This document shows positions 16,751 to 25,190 of a DNA stretch of 49,791 nucleotides, piece after piece; the first letter of the stretch is position 1, and each line of letters opens with the position of its first letter. The position numbers and the translations under genes are program-made. The DNA is from DATHSY01 sp046729855 (GTDB taxonomy: Bacteria > Actinomycetota > UBA4738 > HRBIN12). The notes below the pieces were generated by a model. The model had not been told where the DNA came from. It did no database searches and was given only the letters and a program-made list of their open reading frames with translations. Location of the stretch: NCBI GenBank assembly GCA_046729855.1, contig JBKPHM010000122.1, positions 1 through 49,791 on the forward strand, read 5' to 3'.

Positions 16751-16934
16751 TGGGGCCACATTGGGCCACAATTGGCGGGGAAACATGGAGGATCGAGGGG
16801 AACCGAAGAGACGCGAAAACGCAGGTCAGAGGCCCTTTCGAGCTCGACGTCCCTGGTCGGGAAGCCGCCGCAATCGGCCTTGAAGACCGTTAGCGGGGCG
16901 ACCTGCTCGTGGGTTCGAATCCCACCCCTCCGCC
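16751..16934 (+). repeat. att-like repeat block B with degenerate tRNA-Ser 3' half
   Basis: The block starts with TGGGGCCACATTGGGCCACA and ATTGGCGGGGAA. It continues with a conserved stretch (GAACCGAAGAGACGCGAAAA, GCAGGTCAGAGGCCCTTTCG) and ends in a tRNA-Ser-like 3' half at 16874-16934: CTTGAA anticodon loop, AGCGGG-GCGA-CCTGCT variable arm, GTGGG-TTCGAAT-CCCAC T arm, CCTCCGCC end. There is no matching 5' acceptor half, so it is not a functional tRNA. The same block recurs at 23062-23247. Confidence 0.65.
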
Positions 16935-17651
16935 GTCGGCCTCCCGCCATATCCCTGAGTTCCACGTCGGTGGCGCCGTCCGGATAGTGTTCGAGCGCCA
17001 GGACGAGCATCCGTCGGACTGGTCGGCGATCACGTCGATCGGCACGACGTTCGGTCCCTCCTCTGAGGCGCTTCGCGATGGGTCCGCTGAGCCGAGATCG
17101 ACGGCGCTTGGTTGAGGATGACAACAGGCCACATGCCCTTCCGAGCTCAGGGTCGTGCGACTGGGGTCAAGGTGGGGGAAAGCTCCTCCGGTGTTTTCTC
17201 AGCGAGGGATCGCCGATCGAGGCGACGCCTTGAGGTCGACACGGTCGGGCAGCGGCCACGCCGTGGTCGCGGACGACCTGACTTCTCGCGGTCCAACCTG
17301 GTCGTGTCACTGGATCCCTCGGGGACCGTCCGTGTCATCGCGCGGAGAGTCGCTCACTCAGCCAGTCATGACACCCTCCAAGAGATCGCGGATGACGGAG
17401 AGCTCCCGAAGCCCGGGCGGTCGCGGCGGTATCGGCCCGATCCATCCGCCTTCCCCGCTAGCAGCGGTCCGTGAGGAGCGGGACGAGTTCGCTGACCTTG
17501 TCCCGGTCTACCGGGTAGAGGCTGTAGCGCTCCTCGCGTCTGACCCCCGGCTGAGCCGGTCCGTCCCAGCAGGTTAGGTGTATCGGAGCGTCCACCCTCC
17601 AGCGCGATCTTCCAGCCGGCCTCGGCCGATGCGGGCTCGTGACGGATCCCA
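16935..17651. other. Degraded stretch with short coding relics
   Basis: No intact gene. On the minus strand, 16945-17060 reads PNVVPIDVIADQSDG in one frame and MLVLALEHYPDGATDVELRD in the next, joined by one indel: probably a gene relic of unknown family. Also on the minus strand, 17458-17586 reads a plausible tail (DAPIHLTCWDGPAQPG, SLYPVDRDKVSELVPLL) without a convincing start. The plus-strand frame at 17112-17474 has Arg-rich, low-complexity composition and no ribosome binding site; I do not call it. Confidence 0.4.
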
Positions 17652-18413
17652 TCAGGATGTCGACCACATGTCGGGAGCGGGTGGGACGTCTCCAGCCCGG
17701 GTCGGCCCGGTGAGAGGAGGTGGCGGGATCACCCAGGGTTCGGAGCTGCCGGCGTCGAGGCGGAACGGGGGGTACTCGTCGCGCATCAGGGCCGCATACG
17801 CCAACACCCGGTAGCACCAGCGGTTGAGACCCATCACCAGGTCGAAGATCCCCTGGGGGTAGCGCCCGGTGAAGGTCAGTGCCGCCGCGGCGACGAGAAC
17901 CAAGAGGCCGATCAGCCCGCCGCCGATCTCGAGCACCCCGCTCCCAGCCGCGTCGGCCCGCGTAGTCGACCAGATGACGCCGCTGGTGAACAGCCCGATG
18001 ATGAGGTAGTGGGGAAGAGCGAGTAGCCACCACTTCACCAGCGCCAGCCTGCGGGAGAGCCGCTCCGGATAGGCGACGTCGAAGCTGGCCGGGTAGTCGG
18101 TGTCGGCCAGGGCGAAGGGGGGATACCTGTCGGTCGCAAGAGCGCTGCAGGTGTAGTAGCTCACTCTCCAGGTCCAGCGCATCACCCCCACGTTGAACTC
18201 GAAGATCGACTTCGGGTAGTGCCCGGTGAACAGGATGGCGAACCAGGCCACCAGGGTGAGCATCGCGAACGCCGGCCACAGGACGAGAAGGATGAGGTAG
18301 TGGGGGATGGCCAGCAGCCACTTGACCACCCACCGCCAGCGGCTCAGATCCGGGTCGAGCCGGCCTTCCAGACGAACCGGATAGGGCCCGAAGACTCTCG
18401 CAGGCGCTGTCAT
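17652..18413 (-). CDS. DUF4389 membrane protein
   Basis: 253 aa with two homologous halves. Each half has a WVVKWLLAIPHYLIL / VKWWLLALPHYLIIG segment, further hydrophobic helices, and an F(T)GHYP(K/Q)(S/G)IF motif followed by RWxxRVxxY and YPPF. This duplicated pattern is characteristic of DUF4389 proteins, whose function is unknown. The Pro-rich C-terminus is short. ATG 18413 shares one base with the stop of the upstream transporter gene (TGATG), so the two are co-translated and probably act together. The longer frame upstream overlaps the transporter tail and is not used. Confidence 0.88.
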   Translation of the reverse strand: MTAPARVFGPYPVRLEGRLDPDLSRWRWVVKWLLAIPHYLILLVLWPAFAMLTLVAWFAILFTGHYPKSIFEFNVGVMRWTWRVSYYTCSALATDRYPPFALADTDYPASFDVAYPERLSRRLALVKWWLLALPHYLIIGLFTSGVIWSTTRADAAGSGVLEIGGGLIGLLVLVAAAALTFTGRYPQGIFDLVMGLNRWCYRVLAYAALMRDEYPPFRLDAGSSEPWVIPPPPLTGPTRAGDVPPAPDMWSTS

Positions 18414-20704
18414 CAACGTCCCCCGGCCGGGACGAGCTGTCGCTCGGGCGCGGCGACGACCTCGGGCGCAGCGTCGACCTCGGGCGCGGCGACGACCTCG
18501 GGCGCGACCACCTCGGGCGTTGCCACGCCTTCGATGTTGACCATCGGAAGCCATCCGAGCCAGGACGGCAGATACCAGTTGCGGTTGCCGAGGAGCTTCA
18601 TGGTGGCGGGAACCAGAACGGAGCGGACGATGGTGGCATCGAGGGCCACGGCGACCGCCAACCCGAAGCCCATCTGCTGCAACCCGACGAGCGGGCCATG
18701 GGCGAAGCCGCCGAAGACCGCCACCATGATGGCGGCCGCCCCGGTAATCAGGGCACCGGTGGTGCGCAGTCCGTGGGCGACGGACTCGGTGTTGTCGCCG
18801 GTGCGATCGAACCGCTCACGGATCCTGGAGAGCAGGATGACGTGGTAGTCCATCGAGAGCCCGAACAGGACGGCGAAGATGAACAGGGGCAGGCCGGCCT
18901 CGATCGCCTCGACCTGGCCGAAGCCGAGCCACCCTGCGAGGTCCTTGAAGACCTGGGGCCCGACGCCGCGCTGGAAGAACAAGACGATCAGCCCGAAGGC
19001 CGCCCCGACCGACAGCAGGTTCATCGCGATCGCCTTCACGGCGATGACCAGCGAGCGGAACGCGACGGTCAGAAGGACGAAGGACAGCCCGAGCACGAAC
19101 GCGAACACGAGGGGCGTGTACCGTGTGGTCTGGTCGAGGTAGTCGACGTTGTATGCGGTGTCGCCCCCGACGAGCACCTCGACGGGCACGTCGCGGAAGA
19201 CCCGCGGGACCATCTGGTTGCGGAGCTCCCGCACGGCGTCCAGCGCGTCGTTGCCGGCGACGTCCCCGGACAGCGGTGCGGACACCAACGCGAGGTCGCG
19301 CGCTTGGTTCACCTCGACATCGGACGGGCCGAACGCCGGATCGGCTTCCAGCGCCGTTCGCAGGTCCTCGATGGAGGCCCTCACCGCGGGGGTGATGTCT
19401 CCGTTGACGACGATCTGCACGGGCGAGCCGAGACCTCCGGAGAACTCTCGCTCGAGGGTGAGGAACGCCTGCTTGGATCCGGCCTCATCGGGCAACGTGC
19501 TCACGCCCGAGAACCCTTCGTTGATGCTGAGGTAAGGGACCGCCGCCGCCATCAGGATGCCGGCGCCGAGGATCACGCTGACGAGGGGTCGACGCATGAC
19601 CGTACCCGTGACCCGATCCCAGAAGTGAAGCCCCCGCTGTCGCGAGCCTTTCCTCCGGCCTCGGATCCGCAGCGCATCGACCTTGTCGCCCATCAGCGCC
19701 AGTACGGCGGGCAGCAGGGTCAACGAGGCGGCGACCGCGATGATCACCACGAGGATCGCCCCCAGGCCGATGCTCCGGTAGATCGTGTTCGGCAGGAGGA
19801 GCATGCCGGCAAGCGCCACCATCACCGTGAGGCCGGAGAAGAGGACCGCCCTGCTCGCGGTGGCGCCGGCATGGGTGATCGCATCGAGCTTGTCGTGACC
19901 GTTCGTGCGCTCTTCGCGGTAGCGGGAGACGATGAACAGCGAGTAGTCGATGCCGACCGCCAGACCGATCATCGTGATGATGTTGGCGATGAAGAAGGGC
20001 AGATCGAAGGCCAGGCCGAAGACCGCTGCAGCACCGAGGGCGATGGCGATCGCGAGCACCGCCAAGATGATCGGGATCAAGCTTGCGAGCACTGCCCCGA
20101 ACACGAGCAGCAGCACCACGACGGCGACCCCAAGGCCGACGGTCTCACCCTGCTGCAGCCCCTCCTCCGCGAGGCCGATGAAGTCGTTCTCCAGCGTGGC
20201 CGGACCGGCCACGAGAGCCTCGAAGCCCCCCGGAGCCTTGACCCGCTTCACCGCGTCGGCCAGCAGCTCGGCGTGCTGGCCCGTCGCCGTGTGGTCGATT
20301 CCTGCCAGCGTCACCGGCAGCAGTGTCGATCGGCCGTTCGGAGAGACCGGGCCCTCGTTCGTCAGGTAGCTGCCGACGTGTTCGATGACGTCCGGGCCGA
20401 GCGCGGCGATCGTGGCCTGCAGTTCGCCGACAAACGCCCGGTACCCGGGTTCGGTGACCCTCGATCCCGCGGTCACCACCACGAACTCCGAATCGATGCC
20501 GGGGCCGGGCAGCCGCTCCTCCAGCAGGCTGGCTGCTTGCTTGGCTTCGGGCTCGTTGGTGAAGTCGGTGTCGGTCGTCAAGGCATCGCCGAGGAACTGC
20601 GACGCCAGGACGCCCGCGGTGAGGAGCGCGACGACCCAGACGACCAGCATCCGCCAGGGGTGCCGGCCCGCCGAACGAGCCAGCGACTTCGTTGACAGCT
20701 TCAT
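18413..20704 (-). CDS. MmpL/RND-family transporter
   Basis: 763 aa, about 12 predicted helices in two repeats, each with a large extracytoplasmic loop (about residues 45-185 and 395-520). Family features: FLGDALTTDTDF after TM1, IGLAVGIDYSLFIVSRYREE in the first half and LFGLSMDYHVILLSRIRER in the second, with the Asp-Tyr pairs thought to relay protons. MmpL proteins export lipids or small molecules in Actinobacteria; the substrate here is unknown. The start is ATG 20704 with AAGGAGGATCC just upstream. The C-terminal tail carries an Ala-Pro-Glu-Val repeat. The gene is divergent from a two-component system that may control it. Confidence 0.92.
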   Translation of the reverse strand: MKLSTKSLARSAGRHPWRMLVVWVVALLTAGVLASQFLGDALTTDTDFTNEPEAKQAASLLEERLPGPGIDSEFVVVTAGSRVTEPGYRAFVGELQATIAALGPDVIEHVGSYLTNEGPVSPNGRSTLLPVTLAGIDHTATGQHAELLADAVKRVKAPGGFEALVAGPATLENDFIGLAEEGLQQGETVGLGVAVVVLLLVFGAVLASLIPIILAVLAIAIALGAAAVFGLAFDLPFFIANIITMIGLAVGIDYSLFIVSRYREERTNGHDKLDAITHAGATASRAVLFSGLTVMVALAGMLLLPNTIYRSIGLGAILVVIIAVAASLTLLPAVLALMGDKVDALRIRGRRKGSRQRGLHFWDRVTGTVMRRPLVSVILGAGILMAAAVPYLSINEGFSGVSTLPDEAGSKQAFLTLEREFSGGLGSPVQIVVNGDITPAVRASIEDLRTALEADPAFGPSDVEVNQARDLALVSAPLSGDVAGNDALDAVRELRNQMVPRVFRDVPVEVLVGGDTAYNVDYLDQTTRYTPLVFAFVLGLSFVLLTVAFRSLVIAVKAIAMNLLSVGAAFGLIVLFFQRGVGPQVFKDLAGWLGFGQVEAIEAGLPLFIFAVLFGLSMDYHVILLSRIRERFDRTGDNTESVAHGLRTTGALITGAAAIMVAVFGGFAHGPLVGLQQMGFGLAVAVALDATIVRSVLVPATMKLLGNRNWYLPSWLGWLPMVNIEGVATPEVVAPEVVAAPEVDAAPEVVAAPERQLVPAGGR
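18440..18530 (-). repeat. Tandem repeat encoding APEV units
   Basis: About five imperfect copies of a 12-18 base unit (GACCTCGGGCGC-type on the plus strand) encode PEVVAPEVVAAPEVDAAPEV in the cytoplasmic tail of the MmpL-like transporter. Such a repeat is prone to length variation between strains. Confidence 0.7.
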
Positions 20705-20995
20705 GAGGATCCTCCTTCGTTCCGTTGCCGTGAGCCCGATCGCTCGACGGCGGGTACGGAGCCAAGTTAGGAGCCGGCGCGCTCGCCTGTCGCCGCCCCA
20801 GGGGACGATTGATGACTCCCTCGCGAGACGGGTTGGGCGGGGCGCTAGGTCCGGGTGGGTTCCCCCGAGAGATGGAGACCCGATCCGCCTGTGGGAGGGC
20901 GACGACATCCTTGAGCCGGCCTACCGTGGTCCTCGGGACCCGCGAACCGTCAACCGGCTATCGGGGCGTGTCATCATCGAAACGAGGTGAACCGA
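20705..20995. other. Divergent intergenic region between transporter and two-component genes
   Basis: 291 bases separate the divergent mmpL-type and histidine-kinase starts. I see ribosome binding sites at both ends (GGAGG at 20711-20715, minus; GAGG at 20984-20987, plus) but no consensus -35/-10 pair and no clear operator palindrome. It is the natural place for response-regulator binding sites. Confidence 0.45.
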
Positions 20996-22186
20996 ATGGC
21001 TCTGCAGGCTCAGGCACCGCTCGGGAGCGCCCCAAGGCAGTATCGGGGCCCGTTCACGCGCTGGCCGCGCGCTGCGGACACCATCCTCGCCGTCGTCGTG
21101 TTCCTGCTGGCGGTGTTCGTGGTCGAGGGGGCCAACCCGGACGACCTCGCCATCCGCCCGCTCGGCGACGTACCGGTCTTCGCCTTCTTCCTCTTCACGG
21201 TGGCGTGCGGCGCCATCCTCTGGCGCCGGTCGCAGCCCCTGGCCGTGCTCGCTGTGACCCTGGTCACGGCGGAGCTCTCCGGGGTCCTGGACTACTCCCA
21301 GGTGGTGGGCGTGTCCTTCTTGATCGCCGTGTACAGCGTCGCCCGCTACGTCACCAGCGAACGGTGGAGCTACGTCGCGCTGGGTGCCGCGCTGGTCTTC
21401 CCGCTGAGCGCGCCGTTCACCGGGGAGGAGATGAGCGCCGCAGACGTCGGGTTTGGGCTCGTCGTCATGGCGGGGGTGTGGTACGTCGGCCGCCGCATGA
21501 GGTTCCGTGCCGAGCGCGCTGCCGAGCTGGCGCGGGAACGCGCGGCCGAAGCCCGCCGGGTGGTGGCCGAGGAGCGAACCCGTATCGCACGCGAGTTGCA
21601 CGACATCGTCGCTCATCGGGTGAGCCTGATGACGGTGCAGGCTGGCGCCGCGAAGACCGTTGCCGCAGACGACCCGGTGGGCGCTTTGCGGGCGATGGAA
21701 GCGGTGGAGCAGGCGGGACGTCAGGCGCTCGACGAGCTACGCCACCTGCTCGATGTCCTGCGACCAGAAGCCGAGGTCGACGGGCTCGCTCCTCAACCCG
21801 GTCTCGGGCACGTCCCTCGGCTCGTCCGGCAGTTCGAAGAGGCGGGCCTCGATGTCTCGCTAGCGATGGACGACGTGCGGACCGAGCTTCCGGCCCGCGT
21901 GGACCTCTCCGCGTACCGCATCGTTGAAGAGGCATTGACCAACGTGCTCAAGCACGCCGGACCCGGTTCCCGGACAGAGGTGCGACTCATCTCCAACGGG
22001 CAAGCGATCACCATCGAGGTGCTCAACAGCGGACGCGGTGCCACCATCCTGCCCGGGTCGGGGCACGGGATCCTCGGTATGCGCGAGCGGGCCCAGCTGC
22101 TGGGTGGGAGCCTCGATGCCGGGCCGCGTCCGGGTGGTGGCTTTCGGGTCGTTGCCCATCTGCCCGTCGACCCGGGGCCGACGTGA
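20996..22186 (+). CDS. NarL-partner sensor histidine kinase (HisKA_3 type)
   Basis: 396 aa. The N-terminal region (about 20-150) has four to five transmembrane helices with hardly any extracellular loop, the DesK/NarX-like intramembrane-sensing layout. A short coiled-coil (about 160-195, Arg/Ala/Glu-rich) precedes the HisKA_3 motif RIARELHDIVAHRVSLM with the phospho-acceptor His. The HATPase_c domain contains VEEALTNVLKHAG and GHGILGMRERAQLLGG. ATG 20996 is chosen over GTG 20987 because GAGG lies eight bases upstream of the ATG. The stop overlaps the response-regulator GTG (GTGA). Confidence 0.92.
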   Translation: MALQAQAPLGSAPRQYRGPFTRWPRAADTILAVVVFLLAVFVVEGANPDDLAIRPLGDVPVFAFFLFTVACGAILWRRSQPLAVLAVTLVTAELSGVLDYSQVVGVSFLIAVYSVARYVTSERWSYVALGAALVFPLSAPFTGEEMSAADVGFGLVVMAGVWYVGRRMRFRAERAAELARERAAEARRVVAEERTRIARELHDIVAHRVSLMTVQAGAAKTVAADDPVGALRAMEAVEQAGRQALDELRHLLDVLRPEAEVDGLAPQPGLGHVPRLVRQFEEAGLDVSLAMDDVRTELPARVDLSAYRIVEEALTNVLKHAGPGSRTEVRLISNGQAITIEVLNSGRGATILPGSGHGILGMRERAQLLGGSLDAGPRPGGGFRVVAHLPVDPGPT

Positions 22187-22860
22187 GCATCCGCGTCGCC
22201 GTGGTCGACGACCAGGCCTTGGTGCGCGGCGGGTTCGCCATGGTCCTCGGTCACGAGCACGACATCGCGGTGGTGGCCGAGGCGGGGACCGGGCTCGAGG
22301 CGATCGAGGCGGCCCGCACCCATCGCCCGGACGTGATCCTGATGGACATACGGATGCCGGACATGGACGGCCTGGAGGCGACCTCCAGGATCCTTGGGGA
22401 AGCCGACTGGGATGTGCGGGTGCTGATCCTGACCACGTTCGACCCGGACGAGTACGTCTACAAGGCGCTTCGCGCCGGCGCCAGCGGCTTCGTGCTCAAG
22501 GACATGCCACCCCAGGAGCTCGTCGCCGCCGTCCGCACGGTGGCGGACGGCGGAGCATTGCTTGCTCCGTCGATCACGAGGCGCCTCATCGGCCGGTTTG
22601 CCGAGCGGCTCGCCGTCGATACCGCGGTGTCCGGCCGCTTGGATCGTCTTACCGAGCGGGAGCGCGAGGTGATGGCTGCCATCGCGCGCGGGTCCAGCAA
22701 CTCAGAGATCTCCCGGGAGCTCTTCATCGGGGCCGCCACGGTGAAGTCACACGTTTCGAACATCCTCGCCAAGCTGAGTTTGCGCGACCGTGCCCAGATC
22801 GTGGTCTTCGCCTACGAGAGCGGGCTGGTCGAGGCTGGCGACCGCGACATCGGTCACTGA
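22183..22860 (+). CDS. NarL/FixJ-type response regulator with LuxR HTH
   Basis: 225 aa. Receiver domain (1-120): acidic pair DD at residues 9-10, phospho-acceptor Asp in VILMDIRMPDMDG, Thr in LILTTFD, Lys in GFVLKDM. Output domain (about 155-215): LuxR-type HTH with LTEREREVMAAIARG and ATVKSHVSNILAKL. It is translationally coupled to the preceding kinase, so the two form a cognate pair. Likely targets are its own promoter region and the divergent transporter operon (inference from position). Confidence 0.95.
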   Translation: MSIRVAVVDDQALVRGGFAMVLGHEHDIAVVAEAGTGLEAIEAARTHRPDVILMDIRMPDMDGLEATSRILGEADWDVRVLILTTFDPDEYVYKALRAGASGFVLKDMPPQELVAAVRTVADGGALLAPSITRRLIGRFAERLAVDTAVSGRLDRLTEREREVMAAIARGSSNSEISRELFIGAATVKSHVSNILAKLSLRDRAQIVVFAYESGLVEAGDRDIGH

Positions 22861-23061
22861 ACGCGTGAATGCCAGCGAGCTCGAGCATCCCACGACCGCG
22901 CTGCACGCCGTTCGGGCGGTGAAGGATCCACGCCACCGGACGACCAGTTCGGTCAGCGATCTGCCTCCGACCTGGCCCGGACCGATCACTCGCTGCGACT
23001 CAATGTGGAGCCCGACGGGACCGCGGCGCCCAGGGTGCGATGCCAGGTATTCGGCTCGTCG

Positions 23062-23247
23062 TTGGGGCCACATTGGGGCCACAATTGGCGGGGAAGCCTG
23101 GGGAATCAAGGGGAAGTGAAGAGACGAGACACCGCAGGTCAGAGGCCCTTTCGCGTCCTCAACGCTGGTCGCGGAGCCGCCCCGATCGGTCTTGAAACCG
23201 TTAGCGGGGCGACCCGCTCCTGGGTTCGAATCCCAGTCCTCCCGCCA
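23062..23247 (+). repeat. att-like repeat block C with degenerate tRNA-Ser 3' half
   Basis: The same order as block B: TTGGGGCCACATTGGGGCCA and CAATTGGCGGGGAAGCC, then the conserved stretch (AAGGGGAAGTGAAGAGACGA, CGCAGGTCAGAGGCCCTTTC). It ends in a tRNA-Ser-like 3' half at 23184-23247: CTTGAAA loop, AGCGGG-GCGA-CCCGCT variable arm, CTGGG-TTCGAAT-CCCAG T arm, TCCTCCC-GCCA end. It is better preserved than block B but again lacks a 5' half. Confidence 0.68.
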
Positions 23248-23335
23248 GCTACCTGCGGTTTTGCGACCGTAGCGGATGCGCGCGGCCGGGTTGGCCGCTG
23301 TGTGGGTCCGCATTGGGTCCGCAACGTGCGCGGAC
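23248..23335 (+). repeat. Downstream arm of block C with GGGTCCGC repeats (copy D)
   Basis: CTACCTGCGGTTTTGCGA repeats the flank found after the intact tRNA-Ser. It is followed at 23303-23325 by GGGTCCGCA / GGGTCCGCAA, direct repeats 11 bases apart. This is the same architecture as copy A with a different core word, as expected for a related element with a different integrase. Confidence 0.5.
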
Positions 23336-23422
23336 ACCCTGGCGCGTTGTGCTCGCTTGTAGGCGAGTCCAGGGTCGCGACTCCAGCCGGTTCAGGAATT
23401 GCTGGCTCGGCCTGGATCCTCC

Positions 23423-24641
23423 TCATCGTCTCCCGGCGGTCGAGGCCAGCGCCTCGTACGCCTCGACAGGGGACGCCATCCCCTTCAATCGGATCTGGCC
23501 GAGGCTTCTGAAATCGATGTCGTCGCGTTCGCCGGCGAGCCGGACGACCTCGGCATCCACCAGAGTCTGGCCGGGTTCCGCCACTCCAGCGAGTCGGGAG
23601 GCGAGGTTCACCGTGCGGCCGTAGTAGTCACCGTCCTGGAAGATCACGGGACCGGCCGCGATACCGGCGTGGGCGGGTGGCAGGCCGACATCGCCCGTTC
23701 GGCGGCCGACCTCGATCGTCGCCAGCACAGCCGCGACGGAGTCCCGGAACGAGAACATGACGCCGTCGCCGAGCCACTTGACCGCGTTGCCGTCGCGACG
23801 CCCCACCTCCCTCTGCACGACCTCGGTTAGCTCCGCAGCTAGCCCGGCAGCGGCCTCGTCGCCCCTTTCTTCGGTGAGACTCGTATAGCCGGTGAGGTCG
23901 ACGAACGAGAACGCGGTCGGACGTTCCGGTCGTTCGTACAGTCCCATCGCCTCGATCGCGCTCTCCATGTGTTGCACGTCGTAGTCCGTCCACACGCGCT
24001 CCTGCTGGCGGCGATAGATCGCGAGGACGAGCGCCTCCATGTGAGGCGTCAGCTCGGTACCGATCACGTTCGCGAGGTCTAGCATCTCGCCGTAACTGAA
24101 TCCAGCCTCCAGGCGCGGCACCTCGATGAACCGGTGCCACAGATCGCCCTCCGTCTCGGCCATCCCGGCGGAGCGCGTCCGCGAAGACGCGAATGAGGCG
24201 CAGGTGCGTCTGCGCGTCGACCCCTGCAGCGAAGGCGATGCGCGGGGCCTGGAGCATCTCGGCAAGGTCGTCGGGGGCTGCGTCGTCCGGCTCGGGGCGA
24301 ACCTTGCCCAGGGCCTCCTCGAACGCGAGGGCGAAGTCGACGGGGATCCCGAGCTCGTCGGACACCTTCGCGTAGCTCCGGCGCGAGAGCGAGGCCCAGC
24401 GATAGTTGGGGGCGTCCAGGAACGAGAGCGAGAAGCGACCCTCGCGGATCGCCCGGGCGATCGCCTCGATCGAGAGTCCACCTCGATCGGACGCCCACAC
24501 GAACCGCACGCGGTACACGTCGGCGTCGGAGAACGTCCCGTCCTCGCCCGCGGTCACGATCCCGAGCTCGACGAGCCGATCGACGTACGAGGCGGGCACG
24601 CCAGCCCGCTCAGCCAGCTCCTTCGGGTCGCGCGCGCTCAC
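23423..24641 (-). pseudogene. Class III adenylate cyclase with MerR-like N-terminus, frameshifted
   Basis: The protein is split over two frames. The N-terminal part (from about GTG 24641; the frame is open to 24704) has a MerR-like HTH (KELAERAGVPASYVDRLVEL) and a regulatory region resembling that of M. tuberculosis Rv1264. The C-terminal part has the complete cyclase domain: FSFVDLTGYTSL (metal Asp), AVKWLGDGVMFSF (Lys and second Asp), YYGRTVNLASRL (Asn and Arg). The frames join at CCC 24164-24166: removing one base restores LRRMAETEGDLWHRF and a chain of about 406 aa. Either a recent pseudogene or a sequencing error in a homopolymer. The internal ATG 24163 could still start the catalytic half. 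Confidence 0.8.
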
Positions 24642-25190
24642 GGTGGGCGCATGATATTCCTCACCACCCACGAACCAGGTCCGTGCCCACTTTCGGAATT
24701 CCACCTACGACGCCGCCGTCGTGGCACGGGTTTCGGCGGCGTGGTCGCTACCTGTCGGCTCGCACAGGCGGGGGTCGATGTCGCGGGCCTCGAGGCGCTC
24801 ATCGACGACGCCCTCCGGGGGCCGTCGCCGTCGGGCTCGACCGGATGTCACCGACTCCCGGAGGCTGAGACGGGTACCGGGTCGTCAATCCGCGTGTCGC
24901 GGGCGGCGACCTCCCACGCGTCCGGGCGCAAGCGTTGAACCCTCCCGCGAGAGAGAGAAATGAGTCCGTATTGGGTCCGTGATTGGCGGGGGAGCGAGGG
25001 GAAGTGAGGGTGAGGGGTGTCGTAGAGAAGCAAACCCTAGGTCAGACGACATGTTGCCCTCGCCGCTCCTGGATTGTCGCGCAAGCTGATCCCTTAGAAG
25101 GACGACAAGTTCGGTGGGTGGTGCGCACGATTGGCCGGGAAAGGGAAGAATGCGTGCCCTGGGCCGCTCACCAGGACGGTGGTCGGACGA
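24642..25190. other. Intergenic stretch with degenerate repeat block E
   Basis: No gene that I can support. At 24961-25080 a decayed version of the att-like block occurs: GAGTCCGTATTGGGTCCGTGATTGGCGGGGG, then GAGGGGAAGTGAGGG and CTAGGTCAGACGACATG, corresponding to blocks B and C but without a recognisable tRNA 3' half. A plus-strand run near 24740-24830 reads RLAQAGVDVAGLEALIDDAL, protein-like but with no start or end context. Confidence 0.45.

Noticed and set aside
16874..16934. A second functional tRNA-Ser
   Set aside because: Only the 3' half is present; no 5' acceptor or D-arm partner can be paired.
17112..17474. Plus-strand frame of 120 codons
   Set aside because: Arg/Ser-rich composition, no ribosome binding site and no recognisable motif; counted as non-coding.
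18698..20695. Plus-strand frame of 665 codons opposite the MmpL gene
   Set aside because: Composition dominated by Asp, Arg, Gln and His, as expected for the antisense of a membrane protein; no start signal.
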